Source of the DNA: Crotophaga sulcirostris
Taxonomy: Eukaryota > Chordata > Aves > Cuculiformes > Crotophagidae
Reading direction: 5' to 3'
DNA length: 64,000 bases
Assembly: GCA_013397455.1 (NCBI GenBank)
Contig: VYZB01000095.1
Span: 1,170,854 to 1,234,853, forward strand
Shown: piece after piece, positions 25,898 through 38,197 of the stretch
Numbering within the stretch: the first letter of the stretch is position 1
Layout of the letters: the number at the start of each line of letters is the position of its first letter
Notes under the pieces: generated by a model
Told to the model about the DNA's origin: nothing
The model's input: the letters and a program-made list of their open reading frames with translations, nothing else
Database searches by the model: none
Position numbers and translations under genes: made by a program

Positions 25898-27955
25898 GAA
25901 AACCCACAAGGTGAATGTGACAGGATGTGAAATATTAGAGAGATGAAGTAGTTGTGGTACATACCCAGACAGGGCAAGTAGTTTCATGGTGGTTTTGAGC
26001 TACTTTGTATGTCTGGTAAATCAGTCTGGCAAAACCACTTCTAAACTGTACACATTTAGATTGTATAAACTTGGATTTAGGTTTGGGTGTTTGTTCTTGG
26101 GATAAATACATGGTATGGATCCCCAAGACCTCGGTCTTCTGTTTTATGCATACATAAACTCTCTGTCTCTCATTAAGTAATGGTGTGGGCTGAATTAGCA
26201 TTGTTATGTTGATGCAGTTTAGATCCATATCACCTGTATTCATTTTGCTCCCTTGCTCAGCCCAGGCTGCTCAGTGTTTGTGCTCCTGCACCTGCACCTG
26301 CACCAGGCTTTGAACTCAGCAGCCCTGCTCACAGCCAGGGCCCTACAAAGGGCATTTGTGCTGGCAGCAGTACCTGTTTGCATCCTCCTGCTTTGAATTC
26401 GAAGCAGGAAGCCTCGCAGACAAGGAGGTGTAGAGGGCTTGCAGTGTCTACCAACACTGTTTTATCTTCATGTGATGTTGCTTATGTTAAAGGAAGCAGT
26501 TCTTGACTTTTTCTAAAGACACATGACTTTTCTGTGAACGCAGGTTTCTTTTCAATTTTTTGTCATATCCTGCAGACAATCATATAGGCTTTCAAGAGGA
26601 TGGTACAGGTGTTTTCTGCAGAGCATACTCAATGAGCCAGTTACTGCTCTACACAGCAGATGTATGTGACTGTACTTATTTTTACACTCTGCAAATAAAA
26701 CTATTGAAATTATCGGGACATTTTTTATTTGAAATCTTTCATGAATACTCGCAAGACTGGCACTTAAATATTTATGTCGTGGGCTGGAATAGAGATTTTC
26801 TAGCATATAAAATAACCCTTATGGAATGATGGCATACAACCTCTGCCCCTACTTGAACAGACAAGTTGAAGAGGTAGGCAAAAATCTGAGTTTGTAAAAG
26901 TAATGCTGACCATGGTAAAAATAGTGTAACTGCTTCTTCTCACGCAGAAACCTTCACTAGCCTGGGACAGGGGATGCATGGAAATAGGACAAAGCCAGGG
27001 CAGTTTTCTTTTGAGGATGTAAGTAAGTGCAGAGCTACAGCAGGTTTGGGTGATAAATAAAAAGCTACTAAAATACTTGTGTTCCCTCTTTCCTCCAAGA
27101 CTACCCTTGCCTTTCAATAATAATTTCTGAAGGACCCTGTTGGCTTAGTAGATGAGCTTCCTAGCAGATGAACTTCTTGTACTCTCTTAAAGTCTTTCCA
27201 GTCCTTTGCTGGGAAGGGGGGATGAGAACTGAGGGAGACTGTGGTTCATTTGAGGTGCCCTCAATGGGCACTTACAATTAACAACTGAATGCATCAGTTG
27301 CTTTAAATAGCCTGACTACAGTCATTCATAAGAATAACAAAAGGTGGTGGACTGATTAACATTTGGTGCCGTTTGAATGTTGAACTGTTTTCAGATTTAT
27401 GGGGATGAGTTAGGAAGTCTTTCTCTCTCCCACACACACATCTGTTTACAAGTTAGGGGTGGCTATTTAGGAAAAGTGACACGAGATTTGGCCCGGACTG
27501 CTCAGTCCAGTAAGCTTTTGGCTGTTCTAACTGCTTTTATTTGTAACTGAATTATCAAAGTGAAATGAGCAGAAAGCAGCAGCACTCGCTGGTGTCCCTT
27601 TCTGGGGTAAAATCTCTTTGAAGGAACCGGACCATATTTACAGCTGTTGAGCTGTGGGGCACAGTGTTGAATAGAGTACAGTGAAGGGAAATCTCAATTT
27701 TAAATGAGTTCATACAAGACAGAAAGGTTTAATTTAGTAGGAGAATATGGATAACAAACTTGCTCTATTCAGTTGCATTGCAGTCGGTGGATTAGACGGA
27801 CTTCATCTGTGACTAAATATTCATGTACGAATGGCAAAGGTCTGAAATCAGAATCCTGCCCAAAATGTTTAACTGAACACTCTCTGTGAATTAGAATTAA
27901 GTAGGAAATGCAGCCGTGCGCTTAGAGCATGTACTTGTTTGCAAATCAAACTAAG
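25898..27955. other. Non-coding stretch with one near-palindrome, no gene seen
   Basis: Contains a GC-richer patch at about 26245-26450, with a short hexamer repeat (ctgcac about three times at 26286-26303) and a 24-bp near-perfect palindrome at 26386-26409. No gene or transposon recognised. Confidence 0.5.
26386..26409. repeat. 24-bp near-perfect palindrome
   Basis: Two 12-nt arms with no spacer around a central EcoRI-type gaattc; 11 of 12 base pairs are complementary and the twelfth is a G-T pair. It could be a dimeric transcription-factor site or chance; nothing nearby assigns a role. Confidence 0.7.
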
Positions 27956-27979
27956 AATAAACAAATAAATAAATAAATA
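27956..27979. repeat. (AAAT)n short microsatellite
   Basis: Four perfect AAAT units at 27963-27978 with degenerate flanks. Confidence 0.8.
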
Positions 27980-30900
27980 TTAAAAATTAGGTTTTCATGA
28001 GCGAGCTCCTTCTAACAAGGTCTGCAAACAATTTTGGGGTTGTGTTGCTATGTTTCCTGCAGTGAAAATGGTCATGAACTGAGGCAGTTTTTGAGCATGA
28101 CCATTTATTTCAAATGAATGGATTAAAAAAGCTTTAGGAAAGCAGAAGGTGTGGATTTAAATGCAGAATGTAGGAACTGCTGCTGTGAAATCTATAATTC
28201 AATCTTGGTTTATCATCCTAAGCAAAAGATGGATTTCTAGTAATGGATTGTCATTTTTAAACTACACTGTATTTTTTTGTAATACGCACAAGTAGATTGT
28301 TGTCAACTCAGCATGCTGTATTTTTCCACATAAATGTTTTTCCTTACAGTATTGTGCACTGGTACCTGTAAGTTTTAATGAGAGACAACATTTTGTAAGG
28401 ATATTTGCTCACCTCACATATCATCAGTTGAGAAGCACTGGAAGTAAAATGCTTTCGCAATTAATACCATCCAGTTTAATTTGAAATCATCCTTATTTAT
28501 GCATGGCAGAAGTTTATGATAATTTATTCAGTGATTTCTTTCTTTTGCACCTGAAGACAGGTCTTGCAAGCCAGAGGTTATAACCCTGGGAAAAGAAGTC
28601 AGCAATTACACCTGCGAGTATTTCCCTCTGGCCACTGGTACAATTACCCATCAAGGATAATTGACAACTAGCTAATAGGATAAGCTTTTGTTTGTTTGGG
28701 TGGTTTTCCTGTGTTTCCCCCCTTAGCAAGGGGCAGTCTAATAACTGGTGATGCTCCATCGGGAATGTGCTCCTGGGCACATAAGGACAGTACTTTAAGC
28801 AACCTGAAAAGGACAAAGAATTTTTAAGGAGCTGGGACAGAGGAAGAAATAAATGTCTTTCATCTTATTTTTGAAATTAGGAATCCCAAACTGCTTGCTG
28901 CTATGCACATGCCTGGAGCCCCCCCCAGAGGAGCAGGCAGCCATATGGTCTCCACCTGAGCCAGTTGTTCTCCCTCCCTGCAGGATGGGCTGTAATGGGT
29001 AACAGGTCTTCTCAGAGGGCAGCTCAACAAGCCACAGCAATGGTGTTTTCTTTCAAGCTGGCAACAGCAGTAGCTGTTTTATACAATGACGCACCATGGT
29101 GAGACAAGGTGAGACCCATCCCACCCTCCTCCAACCATTACCTTGCTCTGACAGACATAGACTCACGGATGAAAGAGGAGCATTTGTCATCTCTTTTTCC
29201 TACAACAGTGGTATGTTCATATCTTGTTTGGAACAAGCAATGCTCACTGCTCATGCTTGTCACAGAAAAGGCTGAAAGTCCTGAGGCCAGAAAAGGGGAA
29301 AAAGAAAATTCACAGCTCAGCAAGGGCACTCACTGGGATGTGAGCTCCCAGCTGGATGCTGCCAACTCCAGCATCACTGACAGGATTTGCAGTTTACACC
29401 CCATTGCTGACTGGTAGTAAGCTCTCCTCTGATGTGTGCTAGATCTTCATAAGATAGTGGGAGAGAGGGAACATAGATCTTCTGCTTCTAGAGGCCAGCA
29501 AACTATAAAACTGATCGGACTCGTACTGCATTTCTGAATTTCTGTCAACCTCTGAGGATGAAACTGGACCCAGAAGTACAAACCAAAGGGACATCTTCCT
29601 CAATCACAGTACCATGAGTTCTGTTTGTGTTTAGTCTTTGCGCATGGCTAACTCTAAAACCATCCTTTGCCTGTGGATGTTTTTTTATGTATTTTGCTAA
29701 ATGCTTGATTACCTTGACACACTTTAACTTCCACAAACACCTGCGCAATACTGTCCAGAAGGCATAGGACAAGAGTTTTCAAAATAACTTGGGACTTGTA
29801 TTTGAGGCTAGATTTTTCCACATTTTTTTCTCCCTTATATGACTTTTGGTTACTGTGCTCTTCCCTACTTACCTCAGAAAGCCTGGGTTTTATAAGAGTT
29901 TGGTGTGGACAGAGTCTTTCTAAAATTTGATGTCTCGAAAATTGCCTCCTGAAATATCTTTAGTCACATACAAAAAATAGTCCTTTTGGAACATTAATAT
30001 CAACTTCCCATATCCTGCTTCTGGTGCGTAGGTAGGCAAGGGCCTTGCCTATACATTGGTTTCTTGGCGACTCTCTAAGGTGGAGGTCATAAATTTGCAT
30101 AACTGGTTCTCTGAGGAATCCAGGGTGAATCATGAAATGCAGCATGTGACAGAAGGGATTTCACTATCTTTCTGCTGTTCACCTGCAAATGTGTTTTGAG
30201 GTGTATACTGTAGTAATAAAAATGTAGTAGTATTGGTCCTGAGACTGCTAAAAACTGTGTTATATAAACCAGTTATGAGAACAGTAAAGAGGGATCAAGC
30301 CATGTTAGGCATTTGCATTGGCCCTGCTTAGTTGAAGTAAATTGCCTGAAGAACAGCTTCCAAGTTGGAATAGAAATGTTTTATATCTGCTCTGCACTCA
30401 CTTTGCATAGGTGTAGATGATGATAAAAATGAAAGGCAGAACAGACTCACTGTTTTGGAACTCATTCTAAATATTAAGTCCATGCAGCTGCAAATATTCC
30501 TTGATTTACACATTTATTTCCGTTGTAGAATAACCAAGGACCAGAACTTCTGCAGTCTGAAAACAGATTTTATTAGACCTTATTTTCATCATCCTCTCCA
30601 CTAGTTCAGCAGGATGTGACTATAAGCAATTAACGTTTTGATGCACTTCACCACACAATTGCTAGCCTTTATTTTCTTCTCATTAAAATCATTGGTTTAG
30701 TTTGCAGATGGCTTGTTTTTTTAATCTGGTCTTTCCTGTTCATGTCACAAGGGAATCCATGCAATACACATGGTATTGAGTGGAGGGAAATCATCAATTA
30801 TCAGGTAATGCCTATTTGCCCTGGCCAAACATGGGGGGGGGCTTCTTTTTGCAACGTCAGAGGCAAAAATTTTGGAACTTGATGTTAGGATTTAATTTTG

Positions 30901-33900
30901 AGAGCAATCCAGGTAATTAAAGAACTTCACTGAGCTCTTGGTTTGAGTAGTCTCTGTATTAGGATACTTTAGTCCAAAAGAGACAGCTTGGCTCTGGGTT
31001 ATTTTTTTTGGAAGGGGGCAGGTTGTGGGTATTTTTTGTTAGGGTATTTTTTGGGGGTGGTGGTGATGGTTTGATGTTTTCATTGAACCAACCTTGTTTT
31101 GTATAGCAAAAGAAGCACAGAGAAAAAATGTTTGAATTCTGCAGGATTTCATTGTGACTAAGTGAATAGCATGAAAGAATAGCACAGAAACCAGTGAACC
31201 TGAGGTAGGCTTGAACTTTCTGGACTTCTTTTGTTGTGGATTTCTTTTCATTACCATGGAAGGCATCTTACTGTTGGCATATGCTCCTGCACTCATAATA
31301 ACCACCCTGAATAGGCTCCGTCACAGCAGTTGAGTGGAGTCAGACCTTTGTTAACTCTGGAAGCAAAATATTCATAGAATTTGACAAGGATAAGGAATCT
31401 TCCTTCCCAAGAGTGAGGAAATGCAGGAAGGGAGTACCAGCAGTGGGAGATGCCTAGTGCTGGGACACAATTTATTCAGGGAGTAAGCAAGTCTTCTTCA
31501 CCACTGCCACCCAACAGGTCTTGTCCAGCTGTCTTCCCTTCCAGTTCTTTCCTTGTAATTAGTTTAAAAATGGTGAGGACGGTCTCTTTTCATCTTTCTG
31601 TAGTTCTTCTTGGCAGAGCAAGCAAATCTGAAGGCTCAGATATTGTAGTACTTTGAAAAACAGTAATATAATAGATAGGAGTAAATTTGCCCTGCCTGAA
31701 ATCTTATTTTAAAACATGATATAGTCTACTATTTTAGTAATTACATGGAAATTATGATATTTTTCCAGGGGAAAAAGAAAACAACAGACAAACTAATTAA
31801 GAAAACTGATAGTATAACTCATAATGTAAAATATGTTTTGTTTTCAAAAGTCTGATTCAAGGAAATCTTAATGCATAATTTGGAACAGTGTCACATTCAG
31901 ACCAATCACACAACTGGTGTGCATTTCAAAAGGAAAGCACACAAAATGGTTCCTATTTTTTTACTGTTAGTAAAATGTGGGGTGAATATGAGCTGGTTTT
32001 CAGTTTTACCATAAATAAGAGAGTCACAGTCATATGGTCTTGAATTTTTTGGTTGGAATGTTTCATTGCCGGGAGGGGGCGGGAAAGCTAAACAGCCTAT
32101 TTAATTAAAATCAATGAAAAATTTCCCAGTGACTTCAATGAAACCTAGCACAGGCACAAGGTCTGTGAAGATGACTAGAAATGGTCCGTGGAGAATTTTA
32201 AGGCAGGCGGCTTTGAACTGGGTATAAAATAAACGAGACACCAGTCTTAAGTGTCTGCCAGTGGGGCTGTGATAAGCAAATGTGCAGGCACTTTCTCTGA
32301 TAGCACTGGAATTAGCTTGCAATTAAGTATGATTTCAATGAGGAATTGCATTTCCAGTTCATCACAGCAAGAAACATTTGTGTAAAATGACAGCTGCAGC
32401 TAACTGTTTATGAGTCTCTGCAGGCGCGCTTCCTGAAGTTGGTAAGCTAGTTTATTTCTGTGCACAAAGGCAGTGGAAAATTCAAGCTTCCAACAACAGG
32501 AAGAGATTGGGACATGCTAGAGCAAAGCCCAGTAGACTACAGTCTTGTCTTTACGTTCAGAGCATGCTCTTCTGCCCTAGTGCACACAAGGCAGCCCTCA
32601 GGTTATGCAGATGTCTGCACTCCACCAGCTCTGTCACTTACCCATGACCTGTCTGTAATACTTGTTTTACTAAAACTTGGTGAAGGCTTTAGAAAACTAA
32701 AGTAATACACCCAACAGATGATTTAGATTTTATCACTCGTGCTTTTGCATGTATCCTTTTTCTTCCCCTGTTATGGAAGTAGAAAACAACAGTTCAGTAG
32801 AGCAGTTACTTAGCTACAGACTCGGACTGTAATTTTTACCAAGAATAAGTTTGAGAACAATGAGAAACTGTAAAGTGAGGAAGCATCAAAACGTCTATGA
32901 GAAACAGACAGAAGGAAGGTATGTGGAGGGCTCCAGACTGAAACATGGCAGTGCTGAAAGTAATCATCTGTCTTGGGTGGATGCTGTTTTTAGGGCAATC
33001 CCTGATCTCACTGATATTTCTTTTATTGATGTTTTCAGAATTACGCTCTGGTTCACTTAATGGAAAAATTAAAGATTTGACTGAAACAGGTAGGTAGATA
33101 GATGCTGGAGCATTTTTTTTGCACTATAAAGGTGGTATGCACTGTAAATACGGTACTAAAAGAACAAGATTTTCATATTTCTTCTCTCCATGGCTTTGCT
33201 TCTTCTCTTTCATTTCATCTCTGTTATGTATTATTTTGGTGTAGGTGGAATGGTGTTTTGCCTTACTGATTTTAAAACCTGCTCTGTTTGCATGTTTCTG
33301 CTTATGCAGTGCTTAACTTAGGGGATAGTATGGATCCCTTAAGGAATTCCCTGAAAGGCAACCTTAATTAATGTTACCAGCTGTATGGAAATGTGTCTGC
33401 CCCTGGCAATGTAGGGGAATGATGTTGAATGGTGGCAACGGTTGTCCTTCTCTTGAGTACAATAACTCTTGATCTTTCCTATTTCAACAGACGGAGGTGC
33501 TGAGCCTGTCTCATAATATAGCTACATTGCAATACATTTGCTTGCCCACATAAATTATATCTGAACCAATCATTTTCTCAGTTATTCTGTTTTAGGAAAA
33601 GGCAAAGAAGTGTAGGAACTTAATAATGGCTGTAGCAGGTGTCTTGATTTTTAGAAAGCCTTACAGAAGGTAACTGAGCCATGGCATTTGCAGTTAGAAT
33701 TTGATAGAAATGAAAAGAGTTGAAATATACAGTATGAATATGTCCAGGACTAGCTGTGTAGTGCTTCTGGCAGGATGGCTTATCAGCATAGGTGAGTAAT
33801 AGCACAGGAAGCTTGCCCAGCCGCTGCAACTGATTTCTTCCCTCAAGGTACTTGTCAGAAAATATTGTCAGCTGGTTGCACTTTGCAATGACAGGATTTG

Positions 33901-35411
33901 TCTTCATTTCCCCCAAATGATATGCCTGTGTGTGGGTGTATGCACGTGTGTTTTAAAGTAGGATGTAGAATACTTTATTTACTATCATTTATGAAATGAT
34001 GGTTCAGTTCATTTTTTTAGTTTTTTTGAAAGAAGATTGTGAAAAAAATGATGTTGCCTAAGTCCAGACTAAGCCTCCAGATGTTGGGTGTTTTGGGGCT
34101 GAGCTGTGACCATGCAGCAGTTGAGATGGGTTTGAAAGAACCTGCTGACGTCGCATGATCTCCTGATGCTCTGTGATACCGCCAGGTCTTCACTCTGTCT
34201 TTGCTGCTGAGGCACACTTGTTTGCAGGTAGTGGTGTTTTTATTCATGGATGGCTTTTTGTTGAGAATATTTTCTGGTTTTTACTTTCTTTTCCTCTGGT
34301 CTTTGACAACTGACTTACTAATCCTATTTCTTTTGCTTTCTTTCTCACCCCTAGTAGTGCCTTTCCCTTTGCTTCTGTTGTGTTTGTAAGTGGACTCTAC
34401 TGTTGATTAAACAGACATTGAGGTAGCCTAGTCATAAGGCTGTATGTTTTTGTGGGCAAAGAATTTGTGGTTTTATTTTAGCATTGGTGTTTCTGGAGTC
34501 CAAACTGTTTCAAAGGTGGAGAACAAACTTATTGCAATCATAACCCTGTAGGAGTTTATGAACTTTTAATTCTGTGTACCACAGAAATCCTAAGGAAGGC
34601 TGAGATTGGGTGTGTCATACATACACGTGGATACGTGTAAATCTGTTCGTACTGACAAAAACCTTCACGTCAATGCAGTTATTCTATAGTAGAACTTACT
34701 TAATTTGGGCATCTAAAGCTACCTAAACTGAAGTTGTTTGCTGAGATTAGCCACGTTTTTGCTAGGAAGGTATTTTAGGGCTTTTTTTCAGTTTAGATAG
34801 CCCTTACATAGAAATGCTGAGTTAATACAGTCACCAGAATTTCATGCATTCATGCTCACAATTTAATCTACGGTTTATGGTCTGATACAGATCCTTATAT
34901 CAGCTACAGGTAGGGAGAAAACTTTTGGGTTTATCTTTGGCAAATTTAGGAATTGCTCGGTTCTTCCCTTTGTAACTCACCAGTGTGAGAACCACTGAGA
35001 AAAGTTCTGTCTGTAAATAACTGGAGGTCACTGCATGATGTGGTCTCAGCAGTGGCTCTTCGTTCACCTCCGCAGGAAGGGAGAAAACCAAAACCCCATG
35101 CTTTGTACAGCTCGTCTGCAGAGCTACATTGTTTTCATGAGTTATTGCAAAGATCTTAAAATGTGAGAGGGTCATGGAGGGCTCTCAGTGGAGATATTCA
35201 GGAGCATTAGAACAAAATGCCTTTCAGGGATACGTTATTAGGAGCCTGATCCCACTGCTTTGATTCAGTGAGATTACTCTAGTGAGGAAAATCTTCAAGA
35301 TTTAATTTTCTTGCTTTTAAGTGACAATATGATTGTGTGTTTTGGCATATTCATGGAGTGACATTCAAAAGAGAAATGTTTTTCCTAAACTGAAAATATC
35401 TGTGCCTTGGC
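27980..35411. other. Non-coding stretch, no gene seen
   Basis: Over 7 kb of unique DNA. A G9 run occurs at 30833-30841. A weak SINE-like stretch at 32611-32705 is listed separately. Open frames are at most about 102 codons and show no family resemblance. GC-richer patches around 28900-29030 have no recognisable content. Confidence 0.5.
32611..32705 (+). mobile_element. Possible MIR/CORE-SINE fossil
   Basis: The string ccagctctgtcacttac resembles the 'ccagctctgccacttac' block of MIR-type SINEs. It is followed by tctgtaatacttg and an alignable tail (ggtgaaggctttag...aactaaagtaa) in the right order, but the middle 'gtgaccttgggcaagtcac' block would have to be deleted. This is much weaker than the copy at 42880-43095 and may be coincidental. 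Confidence 0.3.

Positions 35412-35440
<29 letters not shown>
35412..35440. repeat. (AAT)9 trinucleotide microsatellite
   Basis: Nine perfect AAT units followed by an A-rich segment. Likely polymorphic simple repeat. Confidence 0.95.
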
Positions 35441-35443
<3 letters not shown>

Positions 35444-38045
35444 CCAAAACAGAAAAGTAATAAATTCTGACATCCTTAAGTTAAAAAAAACCATTTTTTG
35501 ACAAATATCTTCACCTAAGCCATACAAGGTAGCTCTATCTTGAGAAATACTCAGCATTAAACTCTTGCCAGGAAACTGATTTTTCTTGGGAAATGTTGAT
35601 TGCCTTTTGAAAACAATCTTTTCAGAGTGCCTGTGATGAGGCCGCACATTAAAATTGGTAAGCTGGCATTGTAATTTCAATGCATGCCATGCACGCCTTT
35701 CTTCTCAGAACTGTATCATTCAGTCTTCCTTAGTAGTTTGTTTTCCTTAGTGGAAAGGCTAGCCCTTAGCAAGTGATGTTGGTTGTACCTGGGTGTGGAG
35801 CTACATAGCCTTTACTGCTGGGATGGTCTTGTGTGCCACTTTTGTAAGGCAGGTTAAATTACACATCTAGGTGATACGATTGCTTCTGCCCACCAATGGG
35901 AAAAAAACCACAGTAATCACTTTCTTAAGAAGATGGATGTTAAATATTTATGCCATTCCTTTCGCACTGGCAATATTGTGTAGGAAATCATGTTCAGAGC
36001 CAATGTTCCTCGTAATGAAGTTTAGAGACAAAGATCTGGGCCTCTTGTGGACAATATTATCTACTTTTCTTGGAGGGAGAGCATATTGCAATTCTTTCTT
36101 ACAGCAGTATTTCCATGGTCACTGCTCAGTCTTGCCTCTAATGAAATGTCCCAGTTTTGTTCAAGGTTGCTGAGAAGTTTATGGCAAAAAAACCCCAAAC
36201 CATCATCTGACCACATAGGGATGAGAACAAGCTGAGTGTTTGCTGTGTAAAATCACAGCTCTACACAACGCCAAATTTTATCAGTGCAATACTTTTTGAT
36301 TAGTTTAGCATGAGATTAATATGAAACTTTTAGAGGGGGAAAGATCAGCTGGTGCACAGAGCCTAAGCATTTGGCAGTACAAAAATTTTTATTGGTAGCT
36401 TCAGGCTACCTATATTTTTCCTTGACAATTTATATGCTACTCAAGCGAAAGTATGTGGTATAATCTGTTTGTAGATTCATGGACAGAATGAAAAGTTGGC
36501 TTCAAACTATATCTTAGGGCTTCACAGAAAGATGCTTGCTCTGGTCTGGTGCAATGTTTTTCTTTTAATAGCAGAGTTGAGCTGTAATAAGAGGAATTAC
36601 TTAAGTTCCGTTTTCAGTGTTATTTATTGTTATTTCAAATGCTATTATTTGATGCATAATATTATTCTTACTTTAGACAGCAATCCTAAATACCACTGTC
36701 ACATGTGAACATGAAAATGTTAACATGCAAATTGCTTGTATCTGGCACTGAATATGTATGTTTAAAATAAAACTCTGATACTTGTGATAATCTTAGCTCT
36801 AAAATCTCCAACTGTTTAAAAGACAGAGTTCATTAAGTTAATTACAATTTCTTGATGGCAAATCATCTTGTTGGCAAAGTCAATCTCTACAGGAATTCTA
36901 AACATCTGAAATGTAATCAGATGCTGCTACAGAAAGTGGTTTAAAAAAGGCAAAGCGATTGAAAGTAGCTCATTTTTAAACTCAGGGCAAAGACTGTGTG
37001 CCAATCCTGAATTCTCTGTCTTTCCTTTTGTCAAAAAAATTGATTTTTGTGTATTGTTTTTAAGTCATCCAGTACAATAGGTAATTCATCATCACTGTGA
37101 GATACAAACCCAAGCAGTCTCCAAAAATAATTGAATTTTGCAGAAATTCTCTAAGGGGGTAGAAAAATCCATAACAGCCATTAAATTCTGCTCTTTGTAG
37201 AAGGAATCTGAAATATTACAATTATGATCAAGTATAAAAAAAACTCTTTAATTTTAGTTGCTGAATCTAGCAGGGATAATTTGCTGTTTTGTTACATTGT
37301 TGTACTGTTTCAATGGAATTTGTATGAAAAAATGTGATAACACATATCAAAAGATGTAATTTACAATGGGAGGAGGAAAGCTGCTTAGGTATTCTAGTCT
37401 GACAGATGCAAGAGATTTTATTCTTGAACTGGAGCTATGCTTGAATCTGCACCTGAATTGCAGAGCAGCTTGTTGCTATGAAAATCAGAAAGTGTTTGGT
37501 GTCTGCCTTAATATTCTGCTTCTGTGGGATCTATTATTTTTAGAGCATCTCCAGATCTCCTTTAAAGTATGCCTGTCCATCTGTGAATCCTGAGATCAAC
37601 CCCTTCACTGTACAACTTCAGGGCATGTGGGAGAGGAATACTCATCTTGGAAAAAGTCTGCTCTTGGAAACACCATGCAATAGGAATTGCACAAAGACAA
37701 CAAGTAAGATTCAGGTTTGAGCTCTTTGTCAAGTGGGTATTTCAAGGATAGAGCAAATAGTATGAAAGAAACTTTCCAAAACACAACAGAGAATTAGGAC
37801 TGCATCTCCCAGGGATTTTGCTGCCTTTCTGGTAGCTGTAGCATTTGCCTTACTCATCATCTTCAAAGACTGATGAAGATTCTTATCAAAGCCGGTGTGC
37901 ATCATTTAGACTTCAGATCTGATGGTCTCCTATACAGGAGAGACACCACAAATTCTTGTGCTCCATGCTTATAAAGAGCTCACAAAGATTAGGAAATTGA
38001 CTTGTGTTTTTGTAAATGGACTTAGATCAGCATGGGTTAAATGTG

Positions 38046-38081
38046 AAAGTAAATAGACACTGCAAAGTAAATAGATGCTGT
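38046..38081. repeat. 18-bp tandem duplication, two copies
   Basis: aaagtaaatagacactgc is followed immediately by aaagtaaatagatgctgt, differing at three of 18 positions. A small local duplication, probably from replication slippage. Confidence 0.75.
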
Positions 38082-38175
38082 GATAATTTATTACAAACTA
38101 GTTTTTTATATATGCATAATAGTGTGCTGTAAAGCAATATATCATATCAGATGAAGCCATAACATGACACGATGG

Positions 38176-38197
38176 ATCATTTAATATATTAAATGAT
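38176..38197. repeat. 22-bp perfect AT-rich palindrome
   Basis: Eight-base arms atcattta and taaatgat flank a self-complementary atatat centre, making a perfect 22-bp palindrome. ATTTA/TAAAT content makes chance formation fairly easy in this AT-rich region. Confidence 0.75.
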
